64,000 bases of DNA from Isoperla grammatica (taxonomy: Eukaryota > Arthropoda > Insecta > Plecoptera > Perlodidae): assembly GCA_945910005.1 (NCBI GenBank), contig OX246746.1:42762623-42826622 (forward strand), read 5' to 3'. Position 1 is the first letter of the stretch; every line of letters begins with the position of its first letter. The notes under the pieces were generated by a model. That model searched no databases. It was not told where the DNA came from and saw only the letters and a program-made list of their open reading frames with translations. Below are positions 10,723 to 23,305 of the stretch, one piece after another. Position numbers and translations under genes: made by a program.

Positions 10723-13262
10723 TTTTTTCTCTGGAATGTCAAATATCTCAGGCGCATTATATACCTTGGTATACCACAACAATAAGGTATAAAATAGGCA
10801 TAATAAGGCATTATTATTATCATTAGCACTCTTTAAAACCTATTGATTTGTTATTACCTTAAAACTAACATTGTGTAGTGATTATTGTAAGACTAATCTA
10901 ATGCCTAATAAGTTATAACCAATTCAAAACAATTTCAAATTTGAAACAAGAAAAACACCAAAAACCGAAAGCAGTCACGAACATAGTATTAAATATTTAG
11001 ACTTGGACATTGAGTTTTATCAGAATGATAACTCATAATAAGACAAACAGTATGATCAGTAACAAACATAAAATATATTACTATAATGTACAATATTGTT
11101 ACTTCAGAGGAACTTATATTATAATTTCGTCATGCATTACACACACATCATAAGTAACTTAATAATTTCACCTAGGGAGTTCGACCTGATATCCATACAA
11201 ATATTATCATGAAAGCTTAACTTTAGCTGTACACCGTACACGTGATAAAATGATACAATGTTTTACTTGAATATTACAGTTGTCATTTGCATGGTGTCCT
11301 TCATACATTACATTTAAATGAACTGATTTTACTTTTTTAAATTTCGTTGTGGTATGTTATCAAGTTCATTGTCAATTATTTTTTAAATTTGACTTGGGAG
11401 CGAGTCCAAATTCGTAAAGCAAACTATATAACAATGAATTTCGTTATCTCCCGTTCCTATACAGATCCTACGGATACATGTTGTACGTTTAGCTATGCTT
11501 CTAAGCTAGAGCTGTAGTGTTGTTTGTACGGGCATACCTGTGTTCAGGTATATATCTTGAGCTACTTGCAATGCAAGAAGGACTATGTTTCTTCCAGCGC
11601 ATTAATGTGTTTACATTGCCGTATGAATGTGATGTTAAAATTATGAGGCGTAACGGAAATTCTAACAATGTAACCAACCCTTGGCGTTAGATCAATCATA
11701 TGCCCGTATGTTGGTACTGGTAGATATGCATTGACACGCATACGCGCGTAACATTGCCCACGTATAGGCCTATCTGTATGCAATGATGTCTTAATGAGAG
11801 CAAACTGCCGCTCCTATCAAACAGAGGTATCTATGCATGCGATTAGATTAGATTGCAGTCGGGCTGTGACTGACTTATGTTTAATTACAAATGTGTAACG
11901 TTTTGTAACAAATGTGAGATAGATTTTTAATATAATTATGGTGTGCATAAAATAATTTTTTTTTTTTTATATAAATACCTCTGTATTTCATAGTGTTTTG
12001 TAGTGTGCAATCATAAGCAACTTTTGTATAAATATATGTGAAGAAGAATTACCATGACAGCTTCTATAATCGACTGCATATTAATAAGTCCTACAATCTG
12101 ATCTCATATAAGTAACTATAATATATCAATATCATTGTCCGTCACTATAATTTAAAACAAATATATTGCTCTGCTCTCATGACTTGTTCTCATGAGAGCA
12201 TCAAAATACACCATACTAATATGTAGGCCTACCTATACATAATTTTAAAAAATGGAATGTTTGTTTTGTTGGTAATGATTGGTAGAAGAGAATTTGTTGT
12301 GATTGCAATGTTGTTTTTGTTGTTCAACGGACGAGTAAATGCGTCATCTTATCGACTACGACTATAGGTCCCTTATCAGCGCCAACAGACCAACAGCTCA
12401 TTCCTCCGGTTTCTATTAGTCCTGAAATAGCATTCTCATAATTTCTACGAACGAACAAAGTTATTCAGTCCAGTTAGTCGTAAAAGAATTGTTGTGAACA
12501 TAGTCTGCTTACAAAATTTAACGTGCACAACGATAACGCTTAAAAAGAAAATATGTGCCTTGGAAAGTTTGTGTTGTTTTTATAGAAGCGCCTTTTTACT
12601 CGCGTACATGATCTTCAACATAAACAAAGTTTTGCCAATTAGGTAATGCTAGCCTATAATATATAATTTTACTTGAAAGTTTACAATTTTTTTTTTATAG
12701 GTTGTTAATAACAATCAACATTTCATTCCAACATACTTTCGATAGTAACAAGTGTCTACAGTAAGTAGGCCTACGTCTATGAATTTTTAATGATGAAGAA
12801 GATCATTATTTGTGACTTACGTCTATATTATTGCAATCACGCTTTGAAATGTGATGGATGGAGGAGGATTTATAATATATTTTACAAAACATCTCAAATG
12901 CTTTCTCTGTCATCCCTAAGGTAACCAAGTCTGATAATCATTGTTTTTTCAATTGATCAACTATTCATATAGGCCTACATATAGACTAAAAAATTAAAAA
13001 GAGTTAATTTCTTCTTATTTTCCCGTTTCTAAAACTCCATCTACGCCTTATCCAGAATTAAGCCCACGGCTTTACCTTGGGGTTCATTAAATTTTTAAAA
13101 TGTATTATTTTGTTCTACTTAATCAAATCTAATAATAATGTATTGATTATTTGCGTAATGCACTTTTATCAACTAATTTGATTTTGTTAGATTTTTAAAG
13201 GTTATTTTTTTCTACTAAAACATATTTAAAACCACATAAGTCAAATTCTGTAACCGTAAATT
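10723..13262. other. Gene-free AT-rich stretch rich in TAGGCCTA
   Basis: No coding sequence recognised over 2.5 kb. TAGGCCTA occurs at 11765, 12224, 12766 and 12970. A perfect 10-bp stem (GCTCTCATGA at 12173-12182, TCATGAGAGC at 12190-12199) with a 7-base loop is the only clear hairpin. Confidence 0.6.
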
Positions 13263-13795
13263 CCTTAGTGGGGGTAGCTCATGTATGTTGGCACGTGGAT
13301 GTAAGATGGTAGATTCCCTCACAACCACGCCTTAGTGGGGGTAGCTCATGTATGTTGGCACGTGGATGTAAGATGGTAGATTCCCTCGCAACCACGCCTT
13401 AGTGGGGGTAGCTCATGTATGTTGGCACGTGGATGTAAGATGGTAGATTCCCTCACAACCACGCCTTAGTGGGGTAGCTCATGTATGTTGGCACGTGGAT
13501 GTAAGATGGTAGATTCCCTCGCAACCACGCCTTAGTGGGGTAGCTCATGTATGTTGGCCCGTGGATGTAAGATGGTAGATTCCCTCGCAACCACGCCTTA
13601 GTGGGGTAGCTCATGTATGTTGACACGTGGATGTAAGATGGTAGATTCCCTCGCAACCACGCCTTAGTGGAGTAGCTCATGTATGTTGGCCCGTGGATGT
13701 AAGATGGTAGATTCCCTCGCAACCACGCCTTAGTGGGGTAGCTCATGTATGTTGGCACGTGGATGTAAGATGGTAGATTCCCTCACAACCACGCG
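13263..13795. repeat. 66/67-bp tandem array, 8 copies
   Basis: Units start CCTTAGTGGGG. The first three are 67 bp and carry five G; the later ones are 66 bp with four G (one has GGAG). Other variants are CTCACAACC/CTCGCAACC and GGCACGTGG/GGCCCGTGG. The 101-codon minus-strand frame is a period artefact, since 66 is divisible by three. Confidence 0.96.
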
Positions 13796-15878
13796 TTTAA
13801 TTTCCGGGGTTTCAACTCGAATGGAGCTATAACTGCTCCACCACGCGTTTTGTAGCTTTATAACTGCTTTTAGATGTAATAAAAACCCACTAATAGTTTT
13901 ACTATCGTCGAGCAACACTTGAAGTGAGGGGCCTATTATAAAACACTAAACCAACTGTTTAACATCAATTAAAAATTTAATCACTACATGTTTGATGTAC
14001 AACTTGTGAGCGTATTGTGTAGGCCTACGAGTATTGTTATGGAGTTGTCAAAGTGCCAGTGAGCGTCGTAGTCAGTAGTCAGTAGTCAGCTAGTCAGCTT
14101 GTCAGCTAGTCAGCCTTCACACGTCAGACAAGAGCGGTACAGTAGGCCTACACGCAATGATAACGCTGGGGTAGAAAGGCAAGCATTCACTTTACACGAA
14201 GAAAATATTATTAATAACTTGTATTTAAGTAAGAAGTTGATCGGACACTTTTAGAATTCAAGGATAATTTATGAAAATGATTTAATAATCTCTCATAATG
14301 CAAGTTACAATTATTTGAAATTGAAGTCGTCTCTTTCTTTGTATACAATAATATACCAAACATATCTGGGTAAAAAAAAATTTAGTTAAATTATTACTAA
14401 TTGGTCATATTATCAAACTTATTTGGTTTTAGCAAACATATATAAACTAAATTTATGCTTGAAATAATTTGAACTATTTTCTTTTCCACATTGTAACCCA
14501 TTTAGTTTAGTATGGGTTTCTACAAGTCACGTCACCACTTCCTCTATCAGTTCTTGCTCAACGGTGAATAGGCCTATTACCAAACATTTTACTTATTTAC
14601 AGAATAACATCCAGGATCCCATATAAAAATGTTAATAACCATCCCAATTAAATTAATTCGTCTGAGCTGTACCACAAATGTTTTTTACTGGAAATGTTGG
14701 TATCGTTAGCGTTCCTTGGCAATCACTAAAGTATTTTACTTCCCTGGGATTATCTCAGTGGTAAACGTGTTATTGGTCAAGATGGAGAAACCTTTTAGCG
14801 TCCTACCCCAGCTCTCCCCCTCCCTACGTGATATGGTCTCTTCAGTCAGTAAGACCTATATTTATGACATCTCCTATAAGTCCCAACACATGTGTAGACT
14901 AAAGTTACTGTCGAACTAAAAGAAATCTTTAGCACAATTATTATGATCCAGAATATTTTTTGCTCATTTGAAGGCCAACAAACCTCTAATTTTAACTCGT
15001 CCTAATTAAGCCCTGAAAAGGTGTAAACATATTTTATAGAACTGCAAAAAGAGATATTGTCATGTTATGAGCTAACGCATAAATTGTAAGTTTCTGACAG
15101 ACAATTATATTCCGCGTGTATGATATCCAGCCCCGCGAAGACGTACAGTAGAATGTGGCGGCTTGGGAGGTCTGTTAGACCTGATATATAGACAACACTG
15201 ACACAAACTACGCTAAACAAACCACCTTTGAGTGACGTCATAAAAATCAACCCCTAATTCTTGTTTTAAGTAGCGGTTAACAGGCCATGTTTCCGTCTTG
15301 CTACGCCAACATGTGTGTATATTTAGTCTCGTATACACGCGGATAGATTTGCAGCTATGCACTCTTTATAACATCTTTCTCTACTGTGTGTTATACTGTT
15401 TGATTGCCGACTCCAAATTAAATAAAATTACGATGTATTTGAACTGTATTTTTATGTTTAGGATTTCGTACGTATACATGCCTATAAGTAAAGTACCTGC
15501 TTTAAAAGTCGATTTATAATACATACGGAGCATATTTATTTGTTTTAGATAAGCAATGCTTTTTATAGATACTCCTACTAAAATTCATTAAGAACCTTCA
15601 ACCTTCTGTTTCAAGCAGAGTAGACATAACTAATAACTTATAATTGCATCTTGTATCTTGTGCTTATGCATCCAAGTGAAAATCAAACATCCTTGCAACA
15701 TAACCTGCCAATAAAGTTAATTTAAAATTGTTGCTTTATGCTATTTTGATAATGTACCTTTACTTAAATCTAACATAATTCTCCATGTAGCTCAACTCTT
15801 AAGAAACAGCGTCTTCACGATATCCGTATTGAAACATTATCTCATTTTGCTATATCGCTGACAATAATGACCTATCTA
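13796..15878. other. Gene-free stretch
   Basis: No gene recognised. A short degenerate AGTCAGT/AGTCAGC repeat lies at about 14070-14114. TAGGCCTA occurs at 14020, 14143 and 14569. Frames of 60-73 codons at 14716, 15065 and 15298 show no domain. Confidence 0.55.
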
Positions 15879-16630
15879 CCATGTTTCCTGACCCTGGCTC
15901 GGTATATCGCAGCAACTGGTATGCTTGCCGCCATGTTTCCTGACCCTGGCTCGGTATATCGCAGCAACCGGTATGCTTGCCGCCATGTTTCCTGACCCTG
16001 GCTCGGTATATCGCAGCAACTGGTATGCTTGCCGCCATGTTTCCTGACCCTGGCTCGGTATATCGCAGCAACCGGTATGCTTGCCGCCATGTTTCCTGGT
16101 CCTGGCTCGGTATATCGCAGCAACCGGTATGCTTGCCGCCATGTTTCCTGGCCCTGGCTCGGTATATCGCAGCAACCGGTATGCTTGCCGCCATGTTTCC
16201 TGACCCTGGCTCGGTATATCGCAGCAACCGGTATGCTTGCCGCCATGTTTCCTGACCCTGGCTCGGTATATCGCAGCAACCGGTATGCTTGCCGCCATGT
16301 TTCCTGACCCTGGCTCGGTATATCGCAGCAACCGGTATGCTTGCCGCCATGTTTCCTGACCCTGGCTCGGTATATCGCAGCAACCGGTATGCTTGCCGCC
16401 ATGTTTCCTGACCCTGGCTCGGTATATCGCAGCAACCGGTATGCTTGCCGCCATGTTTCCTGGTCCTGGCTCGGTATATCGCAGCAACCGGTATGCTTGC
16501 TGCCATGTTTCCTGGCCCTGGCTCAGTATATCGCAGCAACCGGTATGATCGCCGCCATGTTTCCTGGCCCTGGCTCGGTATACCGCAGCAACCGGTATGC
16601 TCGCCGCCATGTTTCTTACCCCTGGCTCCG
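15879..16630. repeat. 52-bp tandem array, about 14.5 copies
   Basis: Units start CCATGTTTCCTG and contain GGCTCGGTATATCGCAGCAA. Variation is small (GACCC/GGTCC/GGCCC, AACTGG/AACCGG) and rises in the last four copies. On the minus strand every unit contains AACATGGCGGC, a YY1-like word with an ATG. Because 52 is not divisible by three and few stops occur, all three minus frames stay open (up to 244 codons). I treat these frames as artefacts. Confidence 0.96.
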
Positions 16631-17427
16631 TATATTCAGGCAGTCATGCAGCAGTTTAGCAGTAAAGTTACGTAAGCCTGCCGGTAAATGGAAATGCAAA
16701 TGAAGTCATAACCCTTCCCTTCCCAGAGCCCATTTGGGCTGCTCTTGCCGAAGCAAAGTTTTGTTTTATAAATAATATAAAGCTATCTATGGAAATCCTC
16801 TCCCTGGAAACCTTCATTGACGCAATATATTGGACTGCGACGCAGCGAATATTGTATCTTCCATCTCGTTGTTTTGTTCCGTGTACACTGTACACACCAG
16901 ACATGACTTGTACACCAACCAGGAACTTAAAATACGATCAACATTGTTTGCAATCAAATAGAATTGTGTATGTTGCTACGCTCAATATCACTATTGTTAT
17001 TTACGTTATTTTAATATTATTTTAGGAAGAACAAGGATGTTTAAAATGAAAATAGTTCAATCGTGGTTCAATACCATTACATTTTAAAACTATTGATGCC
17101 CATTGAACCTAAGAATACGGTTTGCAAGTTGATTTTTTAAAAATGGAAATACCTGTATTGTAATCGTATTTTGTAATTCATTTCCATACAATGACGCGAA
17201 AAGAAATATGTATTATATTTTGTGTTACTGCTTTATCGCCACATGCAAACAGACAAACACAAGGGTTGTTTAAACTTAAGCTAACTTTTAATACCGATGC
17301 CCCTTCCTGTACGTCACATAATTATATCTTTGATATTTTGTAATTAATTAAATAATGAACGATAACTTGTTCTTAACTGTGAACTCGTGACAACATCTTG
17401 CAGTTAAAATGTGTTCTTTTATAGCAA
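16631..17427. other. Gene-free stretch
   Basis: No gene recognised. A small hairpin AGCCCA-TT-TGGGCT lies near 16728-16741. Confidence 0.5.
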
Positions 17428-17435
17428 AATTATTA

Positions 17436-17468
<33 letters not shown>

Positions 17469-17476
17469 CATCATCA

Positions 17477-17570
<94 letters not shown>
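17428..17570. repeat. ATT microsatellite with a short ATC interruption
   Basis: ATT triplets with four to five ATC triplets near 17466-17480, then a pure ATT run to about 17569. Confidence 0.95.
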
Positions 17571-18414
17571 AAGCTTTCATTACAAAATTTTAAGAACACC
17601 GTTTCTATCCAGCATTTAAAAACTCAGTATGTTTTTTATGCATGCCGATGGCCTATTGGAAGTATCCACCGAGTGTACAATAATATAGCTTATAGCACTA
17701 GGCACAGTGAGTCGTATTTCGTTAATTAGATTTGCTGCAGTATCTGGCATATACCCCATCTCATTACCATGAAGTGTTCAAGAGCATTCCCCCCCCCCCC
17801 CTCTTCCCATGGGGGTAGGGGGGGGGGGGGGGGGGGGTGGCTCTTAATTACTCTTGCGGGCGCACTACGCATCAAACGGGAACTTTACGGACAAAGTTTA
17901 TACCTTTTTTATAAGTTGAAGATTAGTCCTAAGCCTTTCCCTCAAACCCTTTCTGCTGTCTTCTTTTCCAACTGGTATTAATTCCCACCACTGCAGAACT
18001 TTGCATTTAATTGCTCGAGGAATATTCTGGCACCCGTGAAAATAACACACATCAGCTCTTCATGAATAACATATTATATGCTATATTTCGTAGGAAACTT
18101 ATGCTTTTCTTACTCGTATATATAATTGCTGTTCGGTGTGACGCATTATAGGGTTCATATACTTTGACTAACCTCAATATGTTCATTGTTATGCTATAAT
18201 GACTGCGATGTGAATATTATCTATGAGGCGGAATAGAATAATTGTTTGTATTATTCGCGCTCATGCATTAATTTATCATTGTAAATGTCCCACGTAAATA
18301 TTATTTATAAGTGAAACATCTTAGTTTTCCTATCACGACAGTTGATCGCAAGTCCAGTATCTAGTGGGAGCTTTTTAACAACGAACAATAATAGGGTGAA
18401 ATACGCTTATCTTC
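17571..18414. other. Gene-free stretch containing a C-tract/G-tract pair
   Basis: Thirteen C at 17789-17801 and, after a short spacer with five G, about twenty G at 17818-17837. This can form a C/G hairpin or a G-quadruplex and is a place where sequencing length errors are likely. Otherwise nothing recognised. Confidence 0.7.
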
Positions 18415-18424
18415 ATTATAACAA

Positions 18425-18702
18425 CAACAATAATAATAATTTTTCGTAGGAGTACACGTTATAGGGTGCACCAGCTTTACCTGATGTGCCCCTCTTCAGG
18501 GAAATAACTAGGTTATTAGGGTGTTTGGATAGTTGGGAAGGAATGTCCGAGGGCTGATAGTATGACTCAGTCCCAGCATTCGCCTTTACGACTGAGGAAA
18601 ACCTCGGGAAAACCTCCAGTCAGGACTGCCGGTGGCCGGAATCGTACCGGCAACCTCCCGAATTAGGGTCTCGCGTCTTCCCGTGAGCCACCTCTATCGG
18701 AA
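18425..18702 (-). mobile_element. Full-length tRNA-derived SINE, with 10-bp target-site duplication
   Basis: Read on the minus strand the element starts with a tRNA-like head (A-box region GTGGCTCACGGGAAGACGCG and a B-box with GGTACGATTCCGG), continues through a central module with the complement of TCCCAGCATTCGCC, and ends at low coordinates in an AAT/AAC-rich tail. ATTATAACAA flanks it at 18415-18424 and 18703-18712. It aligns along its full length with the copy at 39174-39455. One substitution in the B-box (GGTTCGATT to GGTACGATT) would weaken Pol III promoter activity. Confidence 0.88.
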
Positions 18703-18712
18703 ATTATAACAA

Positions 18713-19460
18713 TGTATTTATAAAAGTTGCGATTGTTGTCTACTCATTTATTTTAAGAGTACAGTCAACCGAAAATGTTATACCTAAACACTGCCAAACG
18801 TTCTGAAAGTAATGGGGAAGTAGACATCGCGGATGATTTAGGAATATGTCGACATCAGGAATGCTCCCGATTCGAATACGCCATGTACCCCTTTTCTTTA
18901 TGTCCCTCAGAATCGAGGTTCGGTCTGCTAGCAATACTCAATGTCGAGAAGATGTGAGCGGAATGCGAAGAGGAAATGACGCAGACAAAAAAAAGAGAGA
19001 ACCGCGTAGAATAAGCGATTTCTCGTTTAAGGAAGTCACTAAAAACCTTTTAAACGGAAATTGAGATCGAAAACTTATCGATATGAAATTCAATTTCAGA
19101 TAGGTCGGGCTATATTTCACAGTTGTATCAACATGATGGGCTGGGGCGGCTGGAATGATTGGTGAACCTTATCGCTCACAGGTTGGGCTTTATAGGAGTC
19201 ATTGAAGCCTCTAGACTAGGAACATATACTTGACATACGCCGCGTCATCGCAATGCAGAGGCCCTACTGGGGAGGAGTTAGTCATGTATAACATGTAACG
19301 TGTGTATTGCGATGTTGTGTGGGATACAAGTCACCGAACACTCACATGCACTGGATTCAGATGATAGTTCTTGATGCTTTACGGATCGATTATTTCAGGC
19401 TTGATTTTTGAGACGATGAGGTGATAGATGAAGATGGGTAGTTTTAAAACATGCCTTGTG
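18713..19460. other. Gene-free stretch
   Basis: Short mirrored frames at 18740-19120 have no domain. No repeat recognised. Confidence 0.45.
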
Positions 19461-19520
19461 CAGGATTTAAACCCCCGTCTTTAGTTGGTATAAAGAGTTT
19501 GCCAACTGCTTGAGACGCCG
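19461..19520 (-). repeat. tRNA-like remnant
   Basis: On the minus strand there is an A-box-like CTCAAGCAGTTGGCAAAC and, after about 25 bases, a B-box-like GGGGGTTTAAATCCTG. The arms do not pair cleanly. Probably a SINE head fragment. Confidence 0.25.
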
Positions 19521-20622
19521 CAACGGATGTAATTATTAGATTTTAATTACAAATAAATATCGAGCCCATTCCAATATTTTGAAAAATTTAAAATTGCACT
19601 TATTAAAACTAAGCTTAAACGTATTTGAAATTAGGCGTTGTGGTATTTAATTTGCAATATAATTTATACTTACATCTTCATTTCTAATCTCTGTATGCCT
19701 ATGTAAGACAATAATTTGTTCCTGGTGGCACTTGAACACGCTCAACTGTAGGCCTACGCACTCCGTTACTTGCTTTCATTATGCTCCGTCCAAAGAGATC
19801 GGTAAGATAAGTAAAGACAAACCACTCGTCCTTCATCCAGGACGCACATTAAATAGTAATTGAGTGTATCCTGAACAAAATCATTATTTTAATAGCACAA
19901 CGATGATGTATGATTAGTTTCTCTGTGTTAATCAGGTCTATACTGACAGCACGTGGGATGACATACGATGCAACACACGACACATAAAATAACCTAGACA
20001 ATTATGGAAATAACTATATTTCACAATGTTATAGTTGGTTACAATGTATTTCCGATGTATAGTTGTGCGTGTTTCTCAGTGGCGCCTTGGGTAACCAACA
20101 TTCTGCCAACCAACGATGTTAGATTAACTTTGTTTTATCCCCCTCGTTCTTATATTCACCAGAAAGATTTCTTCACCCAGCAACGTCCCCTTAAATCTTT
20201 TTCATACATTTTATTACTGTTTCTCATTTTCTCTTCAGGATGACTTCATCTGGTTTGCCCCATCAAAAAGAAAACAACCTCTTCCCTTATGCAAACACCC
20301 ATTTTTATTCTCACTCTCCTTCCAGCTCATTTGCCACCTAACATCTTTGTTGATTGCAATCCACCCAAACCGGGGCCCACTGGAAACTATTAAATTTGTT
20401 TTTCAGAATCATTGAGGTCTGCTTGGGAACCCTTTCGTCGACAAACACCCGTGGGTTGGCAGTTGGGTCACCGTGACCCTTGTTGCACCTCTAGGACGCC
20501 ATACTTGTTTCCACTACCTGTCTAGACTACTCTGTGAACACTAATCACCTTCTAAAAGTGTATCAGGTAAAACGCGTCTTAGTTTTCTTACATTTTAAAG
20601 TTTTGTGATTGAACAGAATAGA
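19521..20622. other. Gene-free stretch
   Basis: No gene recognised. TAGGCCTA at 19749. The 79-codon frame at 20004 has no domain. Confidence 0.45.
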
Positions 20623-20632
20623 TAACAAAATA

Positions 20633-20854
20633 ACAACGTATATAAATACATTTTTTCGTATGCCCAGGGATAATTCATACCCATGTTCAGGCGACTAACA
20701 AGGTATTGCGGCAATTGGAATAGTTGGGAAGGAGTGTCCGAGTGCTGTAAGTATGACTCAGTCCCAGCATTCGCCTTATGACTGAGGAAAACCTCGTGAA
20801 AAACATTAAGTCAGTATTGATTATCCTGATTATCAAACCAGCGACCTCCCGAAC
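20633..20854 (-). mobile_element. 5'-truncated SINE of the same family, with 10-bp target-site duplication
   Basis: Contains GGAAGGAGTGTCCGAGTGCT, ACTCAGTCCCAGCATTCGCC and GACTGAGGAAAACCTCG as in the full copies, then degrades toward the B-box side. TAACAAAATA flanks it at 20623-20632 and 20855-20864. The A-box part of the head is missing, so the copy is truncated or internally primed. Confidence 0.75.
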
Positions 20855-20864
20855 TAACAAAATA

Positions 20865-21312
20865 CATAAGCATAGGAAGTTTCACTAACTCCCAGTATCA
20901 ATGGTATTGTATTATCCCAATGGCGCTTATAATTGTGGACAGCTTTGAGAATAAGTTGTACACCGAGGTTGCAGAGATAATCCAAGATATTTGCAACAAG
21001 TGCAGTAAAGTGTTGTATGTGTTGCATCTGGGGATAGAGATCTTGACAAGTATAGCCTTGAGACGGCCATGGGATCATTAAACACGCATAGGCTTACTCA
21101 TATATCCTGTGCAATCATTGTATTCTTTGCCGGATAAGGACGATTTGGATGTTATTGCTATTATGCAGATCTAATACCAACGAAAAACTGTTATAAACTT
21201 ATGAATATCTATAATGTTACACTTTTCAGACTAGAAGGGTGGGTGACATAGAATGGATGGAATTTTCTAGAAAAGTGTGTATGAATCAAGATGAATCCCA
21301 CAATTCATTTGA
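20865..21312. other. Gene-free stretch
   Basis: Nothing recognised. The 74-codon minus frame at 20854-21078 has no domain. Confidence 0.45.
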
Positions 21313-21420
21313 TGACCAAGAAAACCTCGGGAAAACTGTCACGATTGTTGGTGGTGGAATTCATACCCGAAACCTTACGTATTACAGAATCGCGTGATAC
21401 TACAGAGACAACTCTATCTG
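21313..21420 (-). mobile_element. SINE head fragment from which the 23-bp array continues
   Basis: AAAACCTCGGGAAAACT, then GGTGGTGGAAT, ACCCGAAACCT and ATCGCGTGATACTACAGAGA follow the same order as the B-box to A-box side of the full SINE copies, with many substitutions. Its last 23 bases (21398-21420) are the first unit of the adjacent array, in phase. Confidence 0.6.
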
Positions 21421-23305
21421 TACCACTAAGACAACTCTATCTGTACCACTAAGACAACTCTATCTGTACCACTAAGACAACTCTATCTGTACCACTAAGA
21501 CAACTCTATCGGTACCACTAAGACAACTCTATCGGTACCGCTAAGACAACTCTATCTGTACCACTAAGACAACTCTATCTGTACCACTAAGACAACTCTA
21601 TCTGTACCACTAAGACAACTCTATCGGTACCACTAAGACAACTCTATCTGTACCACTAGGACAACTCTATCGGTACCACTGAGATAACTCTATCGGTACC
21701 ACTGAGACAACTCTATCGGTACCGCTAAGACAACTCTATCTGTACCACCGAGACAGCTCTATCGGTACCACCGAGACAACTCTATCGGTACCGCTAAGAC
21801 AACTCTATCTGTACCACCGAGACAGCTCTATCGGTTCCACAGAGACAACTCTATCGGTACCACTGAGACAGCTCTATCGGTACAACCGAGACAGCTCTAT
21901 CGGTACCACCGAGACATCTCTAACGGTACCACTAAAACAACTCTATCGGTACCACTAAGACAACTCTATCGGTACCACCGAGACAGCCCTATCTGTACCA
22001 CCGAGACAGCTCTATCAGTACCACTGAGACAGCTCTATCGGTACCACCGAGACAGCCCTATCTGTACCACTAAGACAACTCTATCGGTACCACTAACACA
22101 ACTCTATCTGTACCACTAAGACAACTCTATCGGTACCACTAAGACAACTCTATCTGTACCACTAGGACAACTCTATCGGTACCACTGAGACAGCTCTATC
22201 GGTACAACCGAGACAGCTCTATCGGTACCACCGAGACATCTCTAACGGTACCACTAAGACAACTCTATCGGTACCACTAAGACAACTCTATCGGTACTAC
22301 TGAGACAACTCTATCTGTACCACCGAGACAGCTCTATCGGTACCACCGAGACAGCCCTATCTGTACCACCGAGACAGCTCTATCGGTACCACTGAGACAG
22401 CTCTATCTGTACCACCGAGACAGCTCTATCGGTACCACTGAGACAGCTCTATCGGTACCACCGAGACATCTCTATCGGTACCACAGAGACAACTCTATCG
22501 GTACCACAGAGACAACTCTATTTGTACCACTAAGACAACTCTATCGGTATCACTGAGACAGCTCTATCGGTACCACCGAGACAGCTCTATCGGTACCACA
22601 GAGACAACTCTATTTGTACCACTAAGACAACTCTATCGGTACCACTGAGACAGCTCTATCGGTACCACCGAGACAGCTCTATCGGTACCACAGAGACAAC
22701 TCTATCTGTACCCCTGAGACAGCTCTATCGGTACCACTGAGACAGCTCTATCGGTACCACTGAGACAGCTCTATCGGTACCACCGAGACAGCTCTATCGG
22801 TACCACCGAGACAGCTCTATTGGTTCCACCGAGACAGCTCTATCGGTTCCACTGAGACAGCTCTATCGGTTCCACCGAGACAGCTCTATCGGTTCCACTG
22901 AGACAGCTCTATCGGTACCACCGAGACAGCTCTATCGGTTCCACTGAGACAGCTCTATCGGTACCACCGAGACAGCTCTATCGGTTCAACTGAGACAGCT
23001 CTATCGGTTCCACTGAGACAGCTATATCGGTACCACCGAGACAACTCTATCGCGACCACTGAGACAGCTCTATCGGTTCCACTGAGACAGCTCTATCGGT
23101 TCCACTGAGACAGCTCAATCAGTTCCACTGAGACAGCTCTATCGGTACCACTGAGACAGCTATATCGCGACCACTGAGACAGCTCTATCGGTACCACTGA
23201 GACAGCTCTATCGCGACCACTGAGACAGCTCTATCGGTACCACTGAGGCAGGTTGTCGGTACCACCGAGACAGCTCTATCCGTACCACTGAGGCAGGTTG
23301 TCGGT
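21398..23305. repeat. 23-bp tandem array, about 83 copies, derived from the SINE 5' end
   Basis: The unit is TACCACTAAGACAACTC followed by TATCTG or TATCGG; many units carry a GGTACC site. Compared with the terminal 23 bp of the SINE at 39433-39455 (TACCGCTTAGCCACCTC...), a unit with TACCGCTAAG and TATCGG differs at only a few positions, and CTCTATCGG is exactly the end of the 18.4-kb SINE copy. The left third is dominated by AAGACAACT units and the right two thirds by GAGACAGCT units. Divergent units cluster at the right end (GAGGCAGGTTGTC). Confidence 0.93.

Noticed and set aside
10390..10782. Poly-Ile, poly-Tyr, poly-Asn and poly-Leu frames here and at 9.7, 38.8, 51.5, 54.6 and 62.9 kb
   Set aside because: Direct translations of ATT/AAT microsatellites.
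15850..16703. Frames of 187-244 codons on the minus strand and 76-120 on the plus strand
   Set aside because: Products of the 52-bp array; several frames on both strands are open at once.
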